This document shows, piece by piece, positions 50,477 to 58,482 of a stretch of DNA of 64,000 bases (its first letter is position 1; every line of letters starts with the position of its first letter). Source of the DNA: Rhodococcus rhodnii (GTDB taxonomy: Bacteria > Actinomycetota > Actinomycetes > Mycobacteriales > Pseudonocardiaceae); the NCBI GenBank assembly GCA_000720375.1, contig JOAA01000009.1:186001-250000 (forward strand), in the 5' to 3' direction. Below the pieces are notes generated by a model. It was not told where the DNA came from. It worked only from the letters and a program-made list of their open reading frames with translations, and did not search any database. The translations under genes were made by a program, and so were the position numbers.

Positions 50477-51061
50477 GTGTATTCACGCGTAATGGCCGCG
50501 CTCGCGGCAGCGGGACTGCTTGTCGCCGGTGCGCCGGCGCTCGCCCAGGTCGAGGGCGGCGGCTGGACGCCCTATCAACCGACTTTCTCCGTACAGGAAC
50601 GGGGATGCGGTGACGTGAGCGACCTGACCTTCCGGCTCACCTGCTCCACGGGCAGCGGCGACCAGCGCGCAGAACGCCGGTACGCCACCTACACGGGTGG
50701 CACGCGCCAGTTCGAAGGCTCGTTCCGGATCACGAGCATGAGCGGTTCGCGGATCAGTCTCAAGCAGACGTTCAAGACAACTGGACCGTTCTTCATGCTG
50801 GCAGTGGAACGTGGTGGCAGGCTGTACGCGGTGCACGGCGGCACGACGGTTGCCACCGGTGCCACGGTGGGCGCGACGGTGCGGGTGAACACCGTCCACC
50901 AGGTCGGCAGCCGACACCGCACGTACATCAACGGTTCACTCAAGCACGATGTCTCCAGCCCAAGCGGCGATTTCTACGACAAGTTCGGCAGCTATCGAAC
51001 CAACAGCGGGCAAGGTCCGGTGACCGTGGTGTGGAGCGGGATTCGCTTCTGGCGTAAGTGA
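50477..51061 (+). CDS. Secreted jelly-roll (polysaccharide-lyase-like) protein
   Basis: 194 residues from a GTG with a signal peptide ending A-G-A-P-A-L-A. The mature part is beta-rich with F-E-G-S-F-R-I-T-S-M, L-K-Q-T-F-K-T-T-G and Y-D-K-F-G-S-Y-R-T-N-S-G-Q-G-P-V-T-V-V-W, resembling the jelly-roll fold of alginate lyase-2-like proteins. Two Cys may form a disulphide. Enzymatic activity is unproven; catalytic residues are not evident. Confidence 0.7.
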   Translation: MYSRVMAALAAAGLLVAGAPALAQVEGGGWTPYQPTFSVQERGCGDVSDLTFRLTCSTGSGDQRAERRYATYTGGTRQFEGSFRITSMSGSRISLKQTFKTTGPFFMLAVERGGRLYAVHGGTTVATGATVGATVRVNTVHQVGSRHRTYINGSLKHDVSSPSGDFYDKFGSYRTNSGQGPVTVVWSGIRFWRK

Positions 51062-51080
51062 CCGGAGACGGCGTTCCGAG

Positions 51081-51131
51081 CCCGCCGGGTGACAATGGCA
51101 AATGTTCATTCCCCGTTGCCTTCCCGGCGGG
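51081..51131 (+). terminator. Probable terminator hairpin
   Basis: CCCGCCGGG at 51081-51089 and CCCGGCGGG at 51123-51131 form a perfect outer stem, with inner GGCAA/TTGCC pairing. It ends the jelly-roll transcript ahead of the RiPP locus. The following stretch to 51403 has an imperfect palindrome GGTCAGTGACAGACC at 51299-51313 but no convincing gene. Confidence 0.6.
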
Positions 51132-51403
51132 TTCTTCCGTGAATGCGTGTCCGTTCTGTCCGACCGGCCGCGATGACCGTCGGCCAGCCACCGCACACGG
51201 ACCGCGCAACCCGCTGATAGCGGGTCTGACCTGCGACGCTGTCACTTCGGTCGTGGGTATGAGATTTTCATGATCCAGGTATGTGTTCCTCCTATTCTGG
51301 TCAGTGACAGACCTTCGAAGTCATTGATTAGGGCGACACTGGTTCCCAGGCTCACGCTGGCGCAAACTTTTTTCGCAGCACCAATTCAGCGGGGATTCTG
51401 AGA

Positions 51404-51625
51404 TTGGGGAACATCGTGATCGCCACCTTCGCAGCCGCCACCCTCACCGACACCATCCACACCTTCTTCGCGGACTTCCCGTGCTCGACGGACACCGTGG
51501 TCACCGATCTGGTCATCGACGAACTCGACCAGTGGCACAACCCGATGGAGTCGGTGGCCAGCTTCAGCAAGCCGACTTTCAGCCACGTCGCCCTTGGCGC
51601 GCGGCAGTTATCGACGGCGAGCTGA
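51404..51625 (+). CDS. Candidate TOMM/LAP precursor peptide (73 aa)
   Basis: A 73-residue peptide immediately before the cyclodehydratase, stop 7 bp from its ATG. The start is TTG 51404 with GGGGAT upstream, or GTG 51416. High GC3 supports coding. The N-terminal two-thirds is acidic and helical (D-L-V-I-D-E-L-D-Q-W-H-N), a leader-like feature. The C-terminal ~25 residues hold six Ser and two Thr (S-V-A-S-F-S-K-P-T-F-S, L-S-T-A-S) that could become azol(in)es. The only Cys, in F-P-C-S-T-D, is in the middle. No Gly-Gly or other cleavage motif is seen. Function is inferred from context. Confidence 0.6.
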   Translation: MGNIVIATFAAATLTDTIHTFFADFPCSTDTVVTDLVIDELDQWHNPMESVASFSKPTFSHVALGARQLSTAS

Positions 51626-51632
51626 GCCGGCG

Positions 51633-53912
51633 ATGACCGGGCCGGGTGTGCCGACAGGCCGGGTGGTCGGGTTCAAACGCCACCTGCGCGTCGAGGTGAT
51701 CAAGGGCGAGGCCGTGTATCTCTTTTCGGAGCGCGGCGTGACGGCGTTGAAGGGCTCGGACGCCGAGGCCCTCGCGCCACTGTTGGACTGCACCCGCGAC
51801 CTTCCGGCCTTGCTCCGGGATGTCCCCGCGGGCGTGGCCCCCGAGCAGGTCGGAAGGTTCATCGCCCGGCTGGACGAAGCCGGGCTGCTCACCCTCGGGC
51901 CGCCGCCGGGCAGCGGCGCGGCCGAACGTGCCAGGGCGTACTGGGAGGCGGCGGGCACGGACGCGAACGCCGCCGTGGCCGACACCGCGGCCAAGCACGT
52001 CTTGGTGATCGCGACCGGCGCCACGGATCCTTCGGCCGCTCTGAGCGCGTTGCGGCAGGCCGGATTGACCGCGAAGGTCAGCTCGGGGGAGCTGACCACC
52101 GACGACCCGGCCGATCTTTCGGTCGTGGTGTGCGACGACTACCTTTCACCGGACCTCGCCGACATCGACGCGGTGCACCGGGCCGCCCGCCGGCCATGGT
52201 TGCTGACCAAGCTCACGGGTGCGCAGGTGTGGCTTGGTCCCGTCTTCGACTCGCCCGAACTCGGCTGCTGGCACTGCCTGGCGAGCCGGTTGTGGGCGCA
52301 TCGCGACGCCGAGGCGCACGTCCAGGACGCACTGGGACAGGTCGGCCCGGCGTCGCGCCCGGTCGCGTCGCTGCCCGCGTTGGACGCGATGGCAACGCAC
52401 CTGATGACCCTGGAAGTCACCAAATGGCTTGCCGGATACCGGTATCCGGGTCAGCGCGGCGTGATGACGTTCGACAGCCTCGACCTGACCGCGAGGCACC
52501 ACGAGTTTCGTCGTCGCCCGCAGTGCGCGCTGTGCGGCGATCCGACGCACATGCGCGCGTTGGCCCGGCGACCCGTGCGTTTGTCCTCGCAGCCGAAGTC
52601 GTCGGACAACGCCGGCGGACACCGTTCGCTTACTCCGCAACAGGTGTTCGACCGGTATCAGCACCTGCTGAGCCCGGTCACCGGAGTGATCAAGGAAATC
52701 ACCCAGCACCAGACCGGCCCGGCGTTCTTCAACTCGTTCCGTGCCGGGCCGAACGTGGCCGTGCGCCGCAACTGCCTGTTCAACCCAAGCGCACCACGCG
52801 CGGAGAACGGCGGAAAAGGCGTGACACCGTTGCACGGCAAGGTGAGTGCGATGTGCGAGGCGCTCGAACGGCATTCCGGGTTCTTCCATGGGGACGAGGA
52901 GCGGATCCGGGGCAGTTACAAGTCCTTGCGCGCGCACGCGATCCACCCGTCCAGCTGCCAACTGTTCGACGACCGGCAGTATCCGGGCAGGTCAACGTGG
53001 AACGCCACGCATTCGTCGTTCCAGCACGTGCCGGATCCCTTCGACGACAACGCGGTCATCGATTGGACACCGGTATGGTCGCTTACGCGTGAACGGCACC
53101 GATTGCTCCCCACGGCGATGCTGTACTACGGTGCCCCGCCCGAGGCGGGATCGGTGTCGCTCTACGCCGACTCGAACGGCAACGCGGCTGGCAGCTGCCT
53201 GGAGGACGCTGTCCTGCAAGGACTGCTTGAACTGGTGGAGCGCGACTCGGTGGCGATGTGGTGGTACAACCGCACCCGGCGGCCCGAAGTGGACCTGACC
53301 GCCTTCGGTGACCCATGGATCGACGAGCTGCGCGACGTCCACGCCGGACTTGACCGGGAGGTCTGGGTGCTCGACGTGACAGCGGATTCCGGAATCCCCG
53401 TACTGGTGGCGTTGTCACGGCGGGTCGACGGCGGGAACGAGGACATCATGTTCGGCTTCGGTGCGCACCTGGATCCCCGGGTCGCGCTGCGCCGGGCACT
53501 GACCGAGATGAACCAGCTGATGCCGGTCGTCGTCGACGGCTACAAGTGGACCGAACCGGAGCCGCTGCACTGGTGGCAGCACGCGACCATCACCAACCAG
53601 CCGTATCTGATGCCGGATCCGGCTGTGCGGGCACGGGTTCCGGCCGACTACGCCTACACGCCATCACCAGATCTGCTCGACGACGTCACACAGGTGCGTG
53701 GCCGTGTCGAGGCGCTCGGCCTCGAAGTCCTCGTACTGGACCAGACCAGGCCGGACATCGGGCTGCCGGTGGTCAAGGTGATCGTGCCGGGGCTGCGCAG
53801 CTTCTGGGCCAGGTTCGCGCCGGGCCGGCTGTTCGACGTCCCGGTCCGGCTGGGCTGGCTGCCGAAACCCACCGCGTACCACGACCTCAACCCGATCCCG
53901 CTGTTCCTCTGA
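51633..53912 (+). CDS. Fused RRE/E1-like/YcaO azoline cyclodehydratase
   Basis: About 759 residues. Residues ~10-95 form a PqqD-like RiPP recognition element (F-K-R-H-L-R-V-E-V ... Q-V-G-R-F-I-A-R-L-D-E-A-G-L-L). Residues ~115-330 are E1-like with two Cys pairs, C-W-H-C (~212) and C-A-L-C (~300), for structural zinc. A YcaO domain follows, with the ATP/Mg Glu motifs C-E-A-L-E-R-H (~410), L-L-E-L-V-E-R-D-S-V (~532) and A-L-T-E-M-N-Q (~622). It should cyclise Ser/Thr/Cys side chains onto the peptide backbone using ATP. The C-terminus is N-P-I-P-L-F-L. Confidence 0.92.
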   Translation: MTGPGVPTGRVVGFKRHLRVEVIKGEAVYLFSERGVTALKGSDAEALAPLLDCTRDLPALLRDVPAGVAPEQVGRFIARLDEAGLLTLGPPPGSGAAERARAYWEAAGTDANAAVADTAAKHVLVIATGATDPSAALSALRQAGLTAKVSSGELTTDDPADLSVVVCDDYLSPDLADIDAVHRAARRPWLLTKLTGAQVWLGPVFDSPELGCWHCLASRLWAHRDAEAHVQDALGQVGPASRPVASLPALDAMATHLMTLEVTKWLAGYRYPGQRGVMTFDSLDLTARHHEFRRRPQCALCGDPTHMRALARRPVRLSSQPKSSDNAGGHRSLTPQQVFDRYQHLLSPVTGVIKEITQHQTGPAFFNSFRAGPNVAVRRNCLFNPSAPRAENGGKGVTPLHGKVSAMCEALERHSGFFHGDEERIRGSYKSLRAHAIHPSSCQLFDDRQYPGRSTWNATHSSFQHVPDPFDDNAVIDWTPVWSLTRERHRLLPTAMLYYGAPPEAGSVSLYADSNGNAAGSCLEDAVLQGLLELVERDSVAMWWYNRTRRPEVDLTAFGDPWIDELRDVHAGLDREVWVLDVTADSGIPVLVALSRRVDGGNEDIMFGFGAHLDPRVALRRALTEMNQLMPVVVDGYKWTEPEPLHWWQHATITNQPYLMPDPAVRARVPADYAYTPSPDLLDDVTQVRGRVEALGLEVLVLDQTRPDIGLPVVKVIVPGLRSFWARFAPGRLFDVPVRLGWLPKPTAYHDLNPIPLFL

Positions 53913-53939
53913 GGGCGGCCACCAGCAGGAGACAAAGCA

Positions 53940-55433
53940 GTGCAGTTCCAGCATCTCACCGACGAACCGGAACGCGTGCGGTTGTGGTCGTTGCGCGAGG
54001 ACGCGTTGGTGGAGACCGGTTCGGACGACTCACTGCTGGTGTTCACCCGCTGGGGCGACATCGAGATCGACGACCCGAGCCCGGTGGTGCGGGAATGGCT
54101 CTACCGGATGAGCCTCGGCCCGGTCTCGCTGGAGAACCTGCTGCCGCCCCGGCCGGGCAACCACCACCGGCCGGTCGAGGACGACCCGGAGTACGACCGG
54201 GTTCAGAACGTGCTGTCCAAGCTGGGCAGTTGCGTTGTGCACTCGCTGGGCCTCGCGGACATGGGCGGTCCGCTGCTGTCCGCGGTGCCGATCTCCCGCA
54301 AGGCGACTTTCCAGCTGCCGCGGATCGACGCCGATCACCCGGTGCGGCTGTCCCGGTTCGCGGCCATGCGGGCCAGTGACGGCGAGGTCGTGCTCGAATC
54401 GCCGCTGGCCCGTCACCGTGTGGTGTTTCATCGGTCGCTGGCCACGCGTGTGATCGGGTCGCTCGGCAAGGCGACGACGGTGGCGGATCTGGCGCCCGCG
54501 CTGGACGTCCCCGAGGCTTTGGTGGCGGACATCGTCACGTATGTCGCCGCGGTCGGGATGATTGTGTTCAGTGAGAACGGTGGCAGCGCGCCCACCGCAC
54601 GGTTCGCCGAGGACAGCGATCCGGCACTGATGGTCTGGTCGCACAGCGACTTGTTGTTCCACTCGCGCAGCAAGCTGAGCCGGCCGGACGCGCCGCGGCA
54701 CGCGATGTATCCCCGGGGCGACAAAGTGCCGCCGCCGCCCGCGGTCAAGCCTTTGCCGGAGGGGCCGCGTTATCCGTTGTACAAACCTGTGCTCGCGGAA
54801 ATCGTGGCCGACGACCCGAAGTTCACCGAGGTCGTGGAAAACCGGCGATCGTTCCGGAAATTCGCCCGCAAGCCACTGTCCGCGCAACGACTCGGCGAGT
54901 TGCTCTTTCGGTCCGCGCGGATTCGTTCGGTACGGCCTGCCGAAGGCGGCGGGGTGAGCTACGCGGTTTCCGATCGGCCGTACCCCAGCAGTGCGAATCT
55001 GCACGAGCTCGAGTTGTACCTGACCCTCGATCGATGTACCGATCTGCCGCGCGGGATATACCACTATGACCCGCTTGGGCACTCACTGACGCTTATCAAT
55101 ACGTCGCCAGACAAGGTAGGAGAATTACTAGACGACGCGAAGGTCGCGACCGGTGCAATACAGCGGCCACCTGCGTTGATCACCATGACCGCGCGGATGG
55201 GACGGTTGTCATGGATGTACAACGGCATCGCGTACGCCACCACCCTGCGGCATGTCGGTGTACTGCAGCAGACGCTCTATCTTGTCGCGACCGCGATGGG
55301 CCTGGCGCCATGTGCACTTTCTGTGGGTGATATAGAAGTATCGGACAGCGCGTTCCTGCTTCAGTGGCCGTCCGAAGTCACTGTCGGTGGGTTTGTCGTC
55401 GGGGTGCGGCCCGAAGCGCCGACAGAGGCGTGA
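53940..55433 (+). CDS. SagB-type FMN dehydrogenase (azoline oxidase)
   Basis: 497 residues from GTG 53940 with GGAGA upstream. The C-terminal half is a nitroreductase-fold FMN domain: E-N-R-R-S-F-R-K-F-A-R-K-P-L-S (~300) then Y-P-S-S-A-N-L-H-E-L-E-L-Y and Q-Q-T-L-Y-L-V-A-T-A-M-G-L. The N-terminal ~270 residues form the winged-helix-like domain common in SagB-type enzymes. It should oxidise azolines to azoles on the modified precursor. A TTA codon occurs at 55125-55127. Follows the cyclodehydratase by 27 bp in one operon. Confidence 0.9.
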   Translation: MQFQHLTDEPERVRLWSLREDALVETGSDDSLLVFTRWGDIEIDDPSPVVREWLYRMSLGPVSLENLLPPRPGNHHRPVEDDPEYDRVQNVLSKLGSCVVHSLGLADMGGPLLSAVPISRKATFQLPRIDADHPVRLSRFAAMRASDGEVVLESPLARHRVVFHRSLATRVIGSLGKATTVADLAPALDVPEALVADIVTYVAAVGMIVFSENGGSAPTARFAEDSDPALMVWSHSDLLFHSRSKLSRPDAPRHAMYPRGDKVPPPPAVKPLPEGPRYPLYKPVLAEIVADDPKFTEVVENRRSFRKFARKPLSAQRLGELLFRSARIRSVRPAEGGGVSYAVSDRPYPSSANLHELELYLTLDRCTDLPRGIYHYDPLGHSLTLINTSPDKVGELLDDAKVATGAIQRPPALITMTARMGRLSWMYNGIAYATTLRHVGVLQQTLYLVATAMGLAPCALSVGDIEVSDSAFLLQWPSEVTVGGFVVGVRPEAPTEA

Positions 55434-55439
55434 AGTCGC

Positions 55440-55461
55440 CGTCTGCAGCTTGCTGCAGGCG
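55440..55461 (+). terminator. Hairpin closing the biosynthetic operon
   Basis: CGTCTGCAGC-TT-GCTGCAGGCG, one mismatch, starting 6 bp after the SagB stop. It separates the biosynthetic genes from the kinase gene, although read-through is possible. Confidence 0.5.
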
Positions 55462-55524
55462 CTGTCCGTGCAGGTTGACGTGTACTCTTGACTGGCCCGT
55501 GAGCGTGACTGCGCTGGGGGGAAA

Positions 55525-56736
55525 ATGAGCCCAGACTCGGACGGTAACGACTTATCCGTCAGCTCGACACTCGCCCCTAAGGTGGCAAGAGCGGTTGTCG
55601 TCACGGTCTTCGGTTGCATAGCAGTGCTTGCCTTTATCCGGGTGCTGCTGTTGCCGGACGTGGGACTGGCGAGCAAGTTGCTGTCCGCGGTCTACCTGAT
55701 CGTGCTGCTGTCCATCCAGATTTTGTGGACTTCCCGGCGTGCCGCCGAACTCTCGCCACTGCTGCGCTATACGGCGCTGTTCGTCCAGGCCTGCCTGGTG
55801 TATCTGCCGTTGCTCCAGTTCAGGGAAAACTGGGTGTCGATGCCCGGGTTCCTAGCCGGCAGCGCGCTTCTGGTCCTGCCGCCTTTGTACGGGTGGATCA
55901 CCGCGGGACTTGTCGTGGTGAGTATGACTTTCGCACAGGCGGAATTCAGCCAGGGACAGATCGAGCCGGTCGCATACATAACATTGTCCACGATACTCAC
56001 CGGCTTGCTGGTTTACGGGCTGAGCTGGTTGGCCACTTTGGTGACCCAGTTGCACGAGGCCCGCGAGGAATTGGCCAAGATGGCCGTTGCCCGTGAACGG
56101 TTGAGATTCGCCAGGGATCTGCACGACTTGCTGGGCTATAACCTCTCCGCCATCACCCTCAAGAGTGAGTTGACGCATCGCCTTGTGCTGAAACACCCGG
56201 TTCGGGCTCGTGAGGAACTGGTCGAAATCCTGCAGATCTCCCGCCAGGCACTGGCCGACGTGCGTGCGGTCGCCAGCGGGTACCGCGCGATGTCACTGGA
56301 CGAGGAATGCGTGTCGGCTCGTTCGGTGCTCGCCGCCGCCGATGTCCAGGTGACGATGGAGGTCGACTACCGCGACCTCCCGGTCCGCGTTTCCACCGTA
56401 CTGGCGACGGTGCTGCGGGAAGGCATCACGAACCTGTTGCGGCACAGCAAAGCCGAGTTCTGCGAGATCTCACTGCGGCAGGACGCCACCACGGTGACGA
56501 TCGCGATGGTCAACGACGGCGTACCGGACGACCCGGTCGACTCCCGTGAGGACAGTGGCCCCGGCGGCAGCGGAATCCACAACCTGTCCGCACGGGTGGC
56601 CGAACTCGGCGGCGAACTGGTCGCCGATTTCCAGCCGGAGAAGCGATTCAAGCTGTGTGCGACATTGCCGCTGTCAGATCAGCCCGTCAAAGGCAAGGAC
56701 GACGACCTGGACCCGCCACTGCGCGTGGTTTCCTGA
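55525..56736 (+). CDS. NarL-type sensor histidine kinase
   Basis: 403 residues. Four to six hydrophobic segments in residues ~20-175 form a membrane sensor without a large outer loop. The dimerisation helix F-A-R-D-L-H-D-L-L-G-Y-N-L-S-A-I carries the phospho-His (~198) of the HisKA_3 class. The ATPase N box is L-R-E-G-I-T-N-L-L-R-H-S-K and the G box G-G-S-G-I-H-N-L. A TTA codon is at codon 10. The partner is very likely the response regulator facing it. Confidence 0.92.
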   Translation: MSPDSDGNDLSVSSTLAPKVARAVVVTVFGCIAVLAFIRVLLLPDVGLASKLLSAVYLIVLLSIQILWTSRRAAELSPLLRYTALFVQACLVYLPLLQFRENWVSMPGFLAGSALLVLPPLYGWITAGLVVVSMTFAQAEFSQGQIEPVAYITLSTILTGLLVYGLSWLATLVTQLHEAREELAKMAVARERLRFARDLHDLLGYNLSAITLKSELTHRLVLKHPVRAREELVEILQISRQALADVRAVASGYRAMSLDEECVSARSVLAAADVQVTMEVDYRDLPVRVSTVLATVLREGITNLLRHSKAEFCEISLRQDATTVTIAMVNDGVPDDPVDSREDSGPGGSGIHNLSARVAELGGELVADFQPEKRFKLCATLPLSDQPVKGKDDDLDPPLRVVS

Positions 56737-56768
56737 GTCCCCGAAGTGCCTTTCGGCGCGCCAAACCT

Positions 56769-56855
56769 GAGATACCCGTTGCAGCACCATGAAATACCCG
56801 TAGCAGCACGGTGAGATACGCGTTGCGGCACTCCGAAATACCCTTGCGGCCCAAC
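56769..56855. repeat. Four 21-22-bp tandem repeats between kinase and regulator genes
   Basis: Units at 56769-56790, 56791-56812, 56813-56834 and 56835-56855 follow GARATACCCGTTGCRGCACNNT, with a fifth partial GAAAT. The array fills almost all of the 123 bp between the two convergent 3' ends. Confidence 0.85.
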
Positions 56856-56859
56856 GAAA

Positions 56860-57465
56860 TTACAGCCAGCCTGCCTCGGTGGCGATCCTGATCGCGTCGA
56901 CTCGGTTGCGGGCGTTGAGTTTCCCGGCGATCGTCGTCAGGTAGTTGCGTACGGTTCCCACTGAGAGGTACAGCTTCGCCGCGATTTCCGAAGCGTCAGC
57001 GCCGTGCGCCGCCAGCCTTAGGACTTCGCTTTCCCTGGTGGTCAGCGGGCAGTCGGTGCTGTCCCACGCGGCGAGAGCGAGCTGGCTGTCGACAACCCGC
57101 CGGCCCGCGGCGACGCTGCGAATCGCGTCGGCGAGTTCGCTGGCCGGCGCGTCCTTCAGCATGAAACCGCTGACATGGGCGGACAGTGCGCGCCGCAGCG
57201 TTCCCGGGCGGCCGAGGCCGGTCAGGATGAGCGTGCGCACTTCAGGCAGTGCCGCCCGGATTTCCGCGGCCGCGGTCAGGCCGTCCTTGCCGGGCAGGTC
57301 GATGTCCAGCAGCGCGACATCGGGACGGTGTTTGTGCGCGGCGGGCAGGATCTCGTCGCCCGACGACATTTCGGCGACCACCTCGATGTCGGGCTCCACG
57401 TTGAGCAATGCGACGAGAGCGCCGCGAACCATGTGCATGTCCTCGGCGATCATCACCCTGATCAT
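56860..57465 (-). CDS. NarL/FixJ-type response regulator
   Basis: 201 residues from ATG 57465 with AAGGGGG upstream. Receiver domain with D-M at residues 9-10, phospho-acceptor Asp54 in L-L-D-I-D-L-P-G-K-D-G and Lys in M-L-K-D-A-P-A. The C-terminal HTH is L-T-T-R-E-S-E-V-L-R-L-A-A-H-G and V-G-T-V-R-N-Y-L-T-T-I. It converges on the kinase gene, so the two-component pair is split onto opposite strands. Likely controls this RiPP locus. Confidence 0.92.
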   Translation of the reverse strand: MIRVMIAEDMHMVRGALVALLNVEPDIEVVAEMSSGDEILPAAHKHRPDVALLDIDLPGKDGLTAAAEIRAALPEVRTLILTGLGRPGTLRRALSAHVSGFMLKDAPASELADAIRSVAAGRRVVDSQLALAAWDSTDCPLTTRESEVLRLAAHGADASEIAAKLYLSVGTVRNYLTTIAGKLNARNRVDAIRIATEAGWL

Positions 57466-57671
57466 CGGCAGCCCCCTTCCAGCGATGCCACCCATTAACC
57501 CGAGATCATAGGGGTTTTGCCGCTCATTCGGATCGGCTGATAGGGGAATGCGGAGCGTACAGTGGGTGCGTCCAGGTGTGTGGGAACTCGCTGTATTCGC
57601 CCGATCACGCGAAGTGTGCCTGGTAATTCCCCTAAAACACGACGTTATTCGAACACATTTCTGTCGGCCGA

Positions 57672-58226
57672 TCAGGCGAGCGCGGGCAGCACTGGCGCGG
57701 ATGGCGGATGGGTGACGCCCGATGAGCGCAATCCGGTGTGCTCCGGCGTGCGTTGCGGCGGAATCGAGGCGTTCCGGCGTGCCGTGGCGATCACCGCGGA
57801 CCACGGCGGCAGCTGCGGCAGCGCCCGCGGCCGTTCAATCCAGGGACACCCATTTTTCGCGTCGAATTCGCACGGTACGACCACACGCGCGCCGCAGGGC
57901 ACCGGATGCACTTCGATGCACCGCAGTTGATGTTCGCGCTTCGGTGCGGCGTGACAGGCCGGTTGCGTCAGGAACATCCACCACTTCCCGCCGCCGTCGG
58001 CGAGCACGGGTCCGGCCAGCATCGCAATCCGCAGGTCGGCCAGGACGGCGTGGCCCAACCGCTGTGGCATCACCACCGCGTCGGCCACCTCGCCGAGCCG
58101 CATCACCAGCCTGCCCGGCTGCACCTCGATGGTCACCGGCCAGCCGAAACGTTCCTCGTAGCGGGTCCTTGCGTCGGCCAGCGTGCGTAACAGTTGAAGA
58201 CTTGTCAGATTTGTCATTCCGGTCAT
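57672..58226 (-). CDS. Conserved hypothetical protein (184 aa)
   Basis: I do not know its function, but the pattern R-Y-E-E-R-F-G-W-P-V-T-I-E-V-Q-P-G-R-L-V-M-R-L-G (read in parts), V-V-M-P-Q-R-L-G, G-G-K-W-W-M-F-L-T and L-P-P-W-S-A-V-I-A-T-A-R-R looks like a family of hypothetical proteins in Pseudonocardiales, some near DNA-metabolism genes. GGAGGG upstream supports ATG 58226. Cytosolic. It may belong to host background rather than to the RiPP locus. Confidence 0.65.
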   Translation of the reverse strand: MTGMTNLTSLQLLRTLADARTRYEERFGWPVTIEVQPGRLVMRLGEVADAVVMPQRLGHAVLADLRIAMLAGPVLADGGGKWWMFLTQPACHAAPKREHQLRCIEVHPVPCGARVVVPCEFDAKNGCPWIERPRALPQLPPWSAVIATARRNASIPPQRTPEHTGLRSSGVTHPPSAPVLPALA

Positions 58227-58482
58227 GGTCGCCCTCCAGTTAAAGCACCAAGAGGTATACGCCGGGCCGCTAGAGTCCTGGTAGTAGCGGACTCACGAAG
58301 TCCCTTATGAGATTTCTGCCGGAACGACTATGAGGAACAACCAGTCGTGCACGGCGCTGTGTCATACCGGTCGATGACAACCGCACACCTATCTTGATGA
58401 CGCTCGCACTGGAAAAGGGCCGGATTAGCGCTGAACATTTTTTGTGGGGGATACGGGGTGCATATGACTTCAGCGAAAGGCT

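Noticed and set aside
51058..51273. 71-codon frame starting in a GTGA overlap with the jelly-roll stop, with four Cys
   Set aside because: Considered as a precursor peptide, but it spans the terminator hairpin, has no leader-like helix or ribosome site and is not next to the YcaO start.
51352..51586. Minus-strand frames opposite the candidate precursor
   Set aside because: Codon bias favours the plus strand; no family resemblance.
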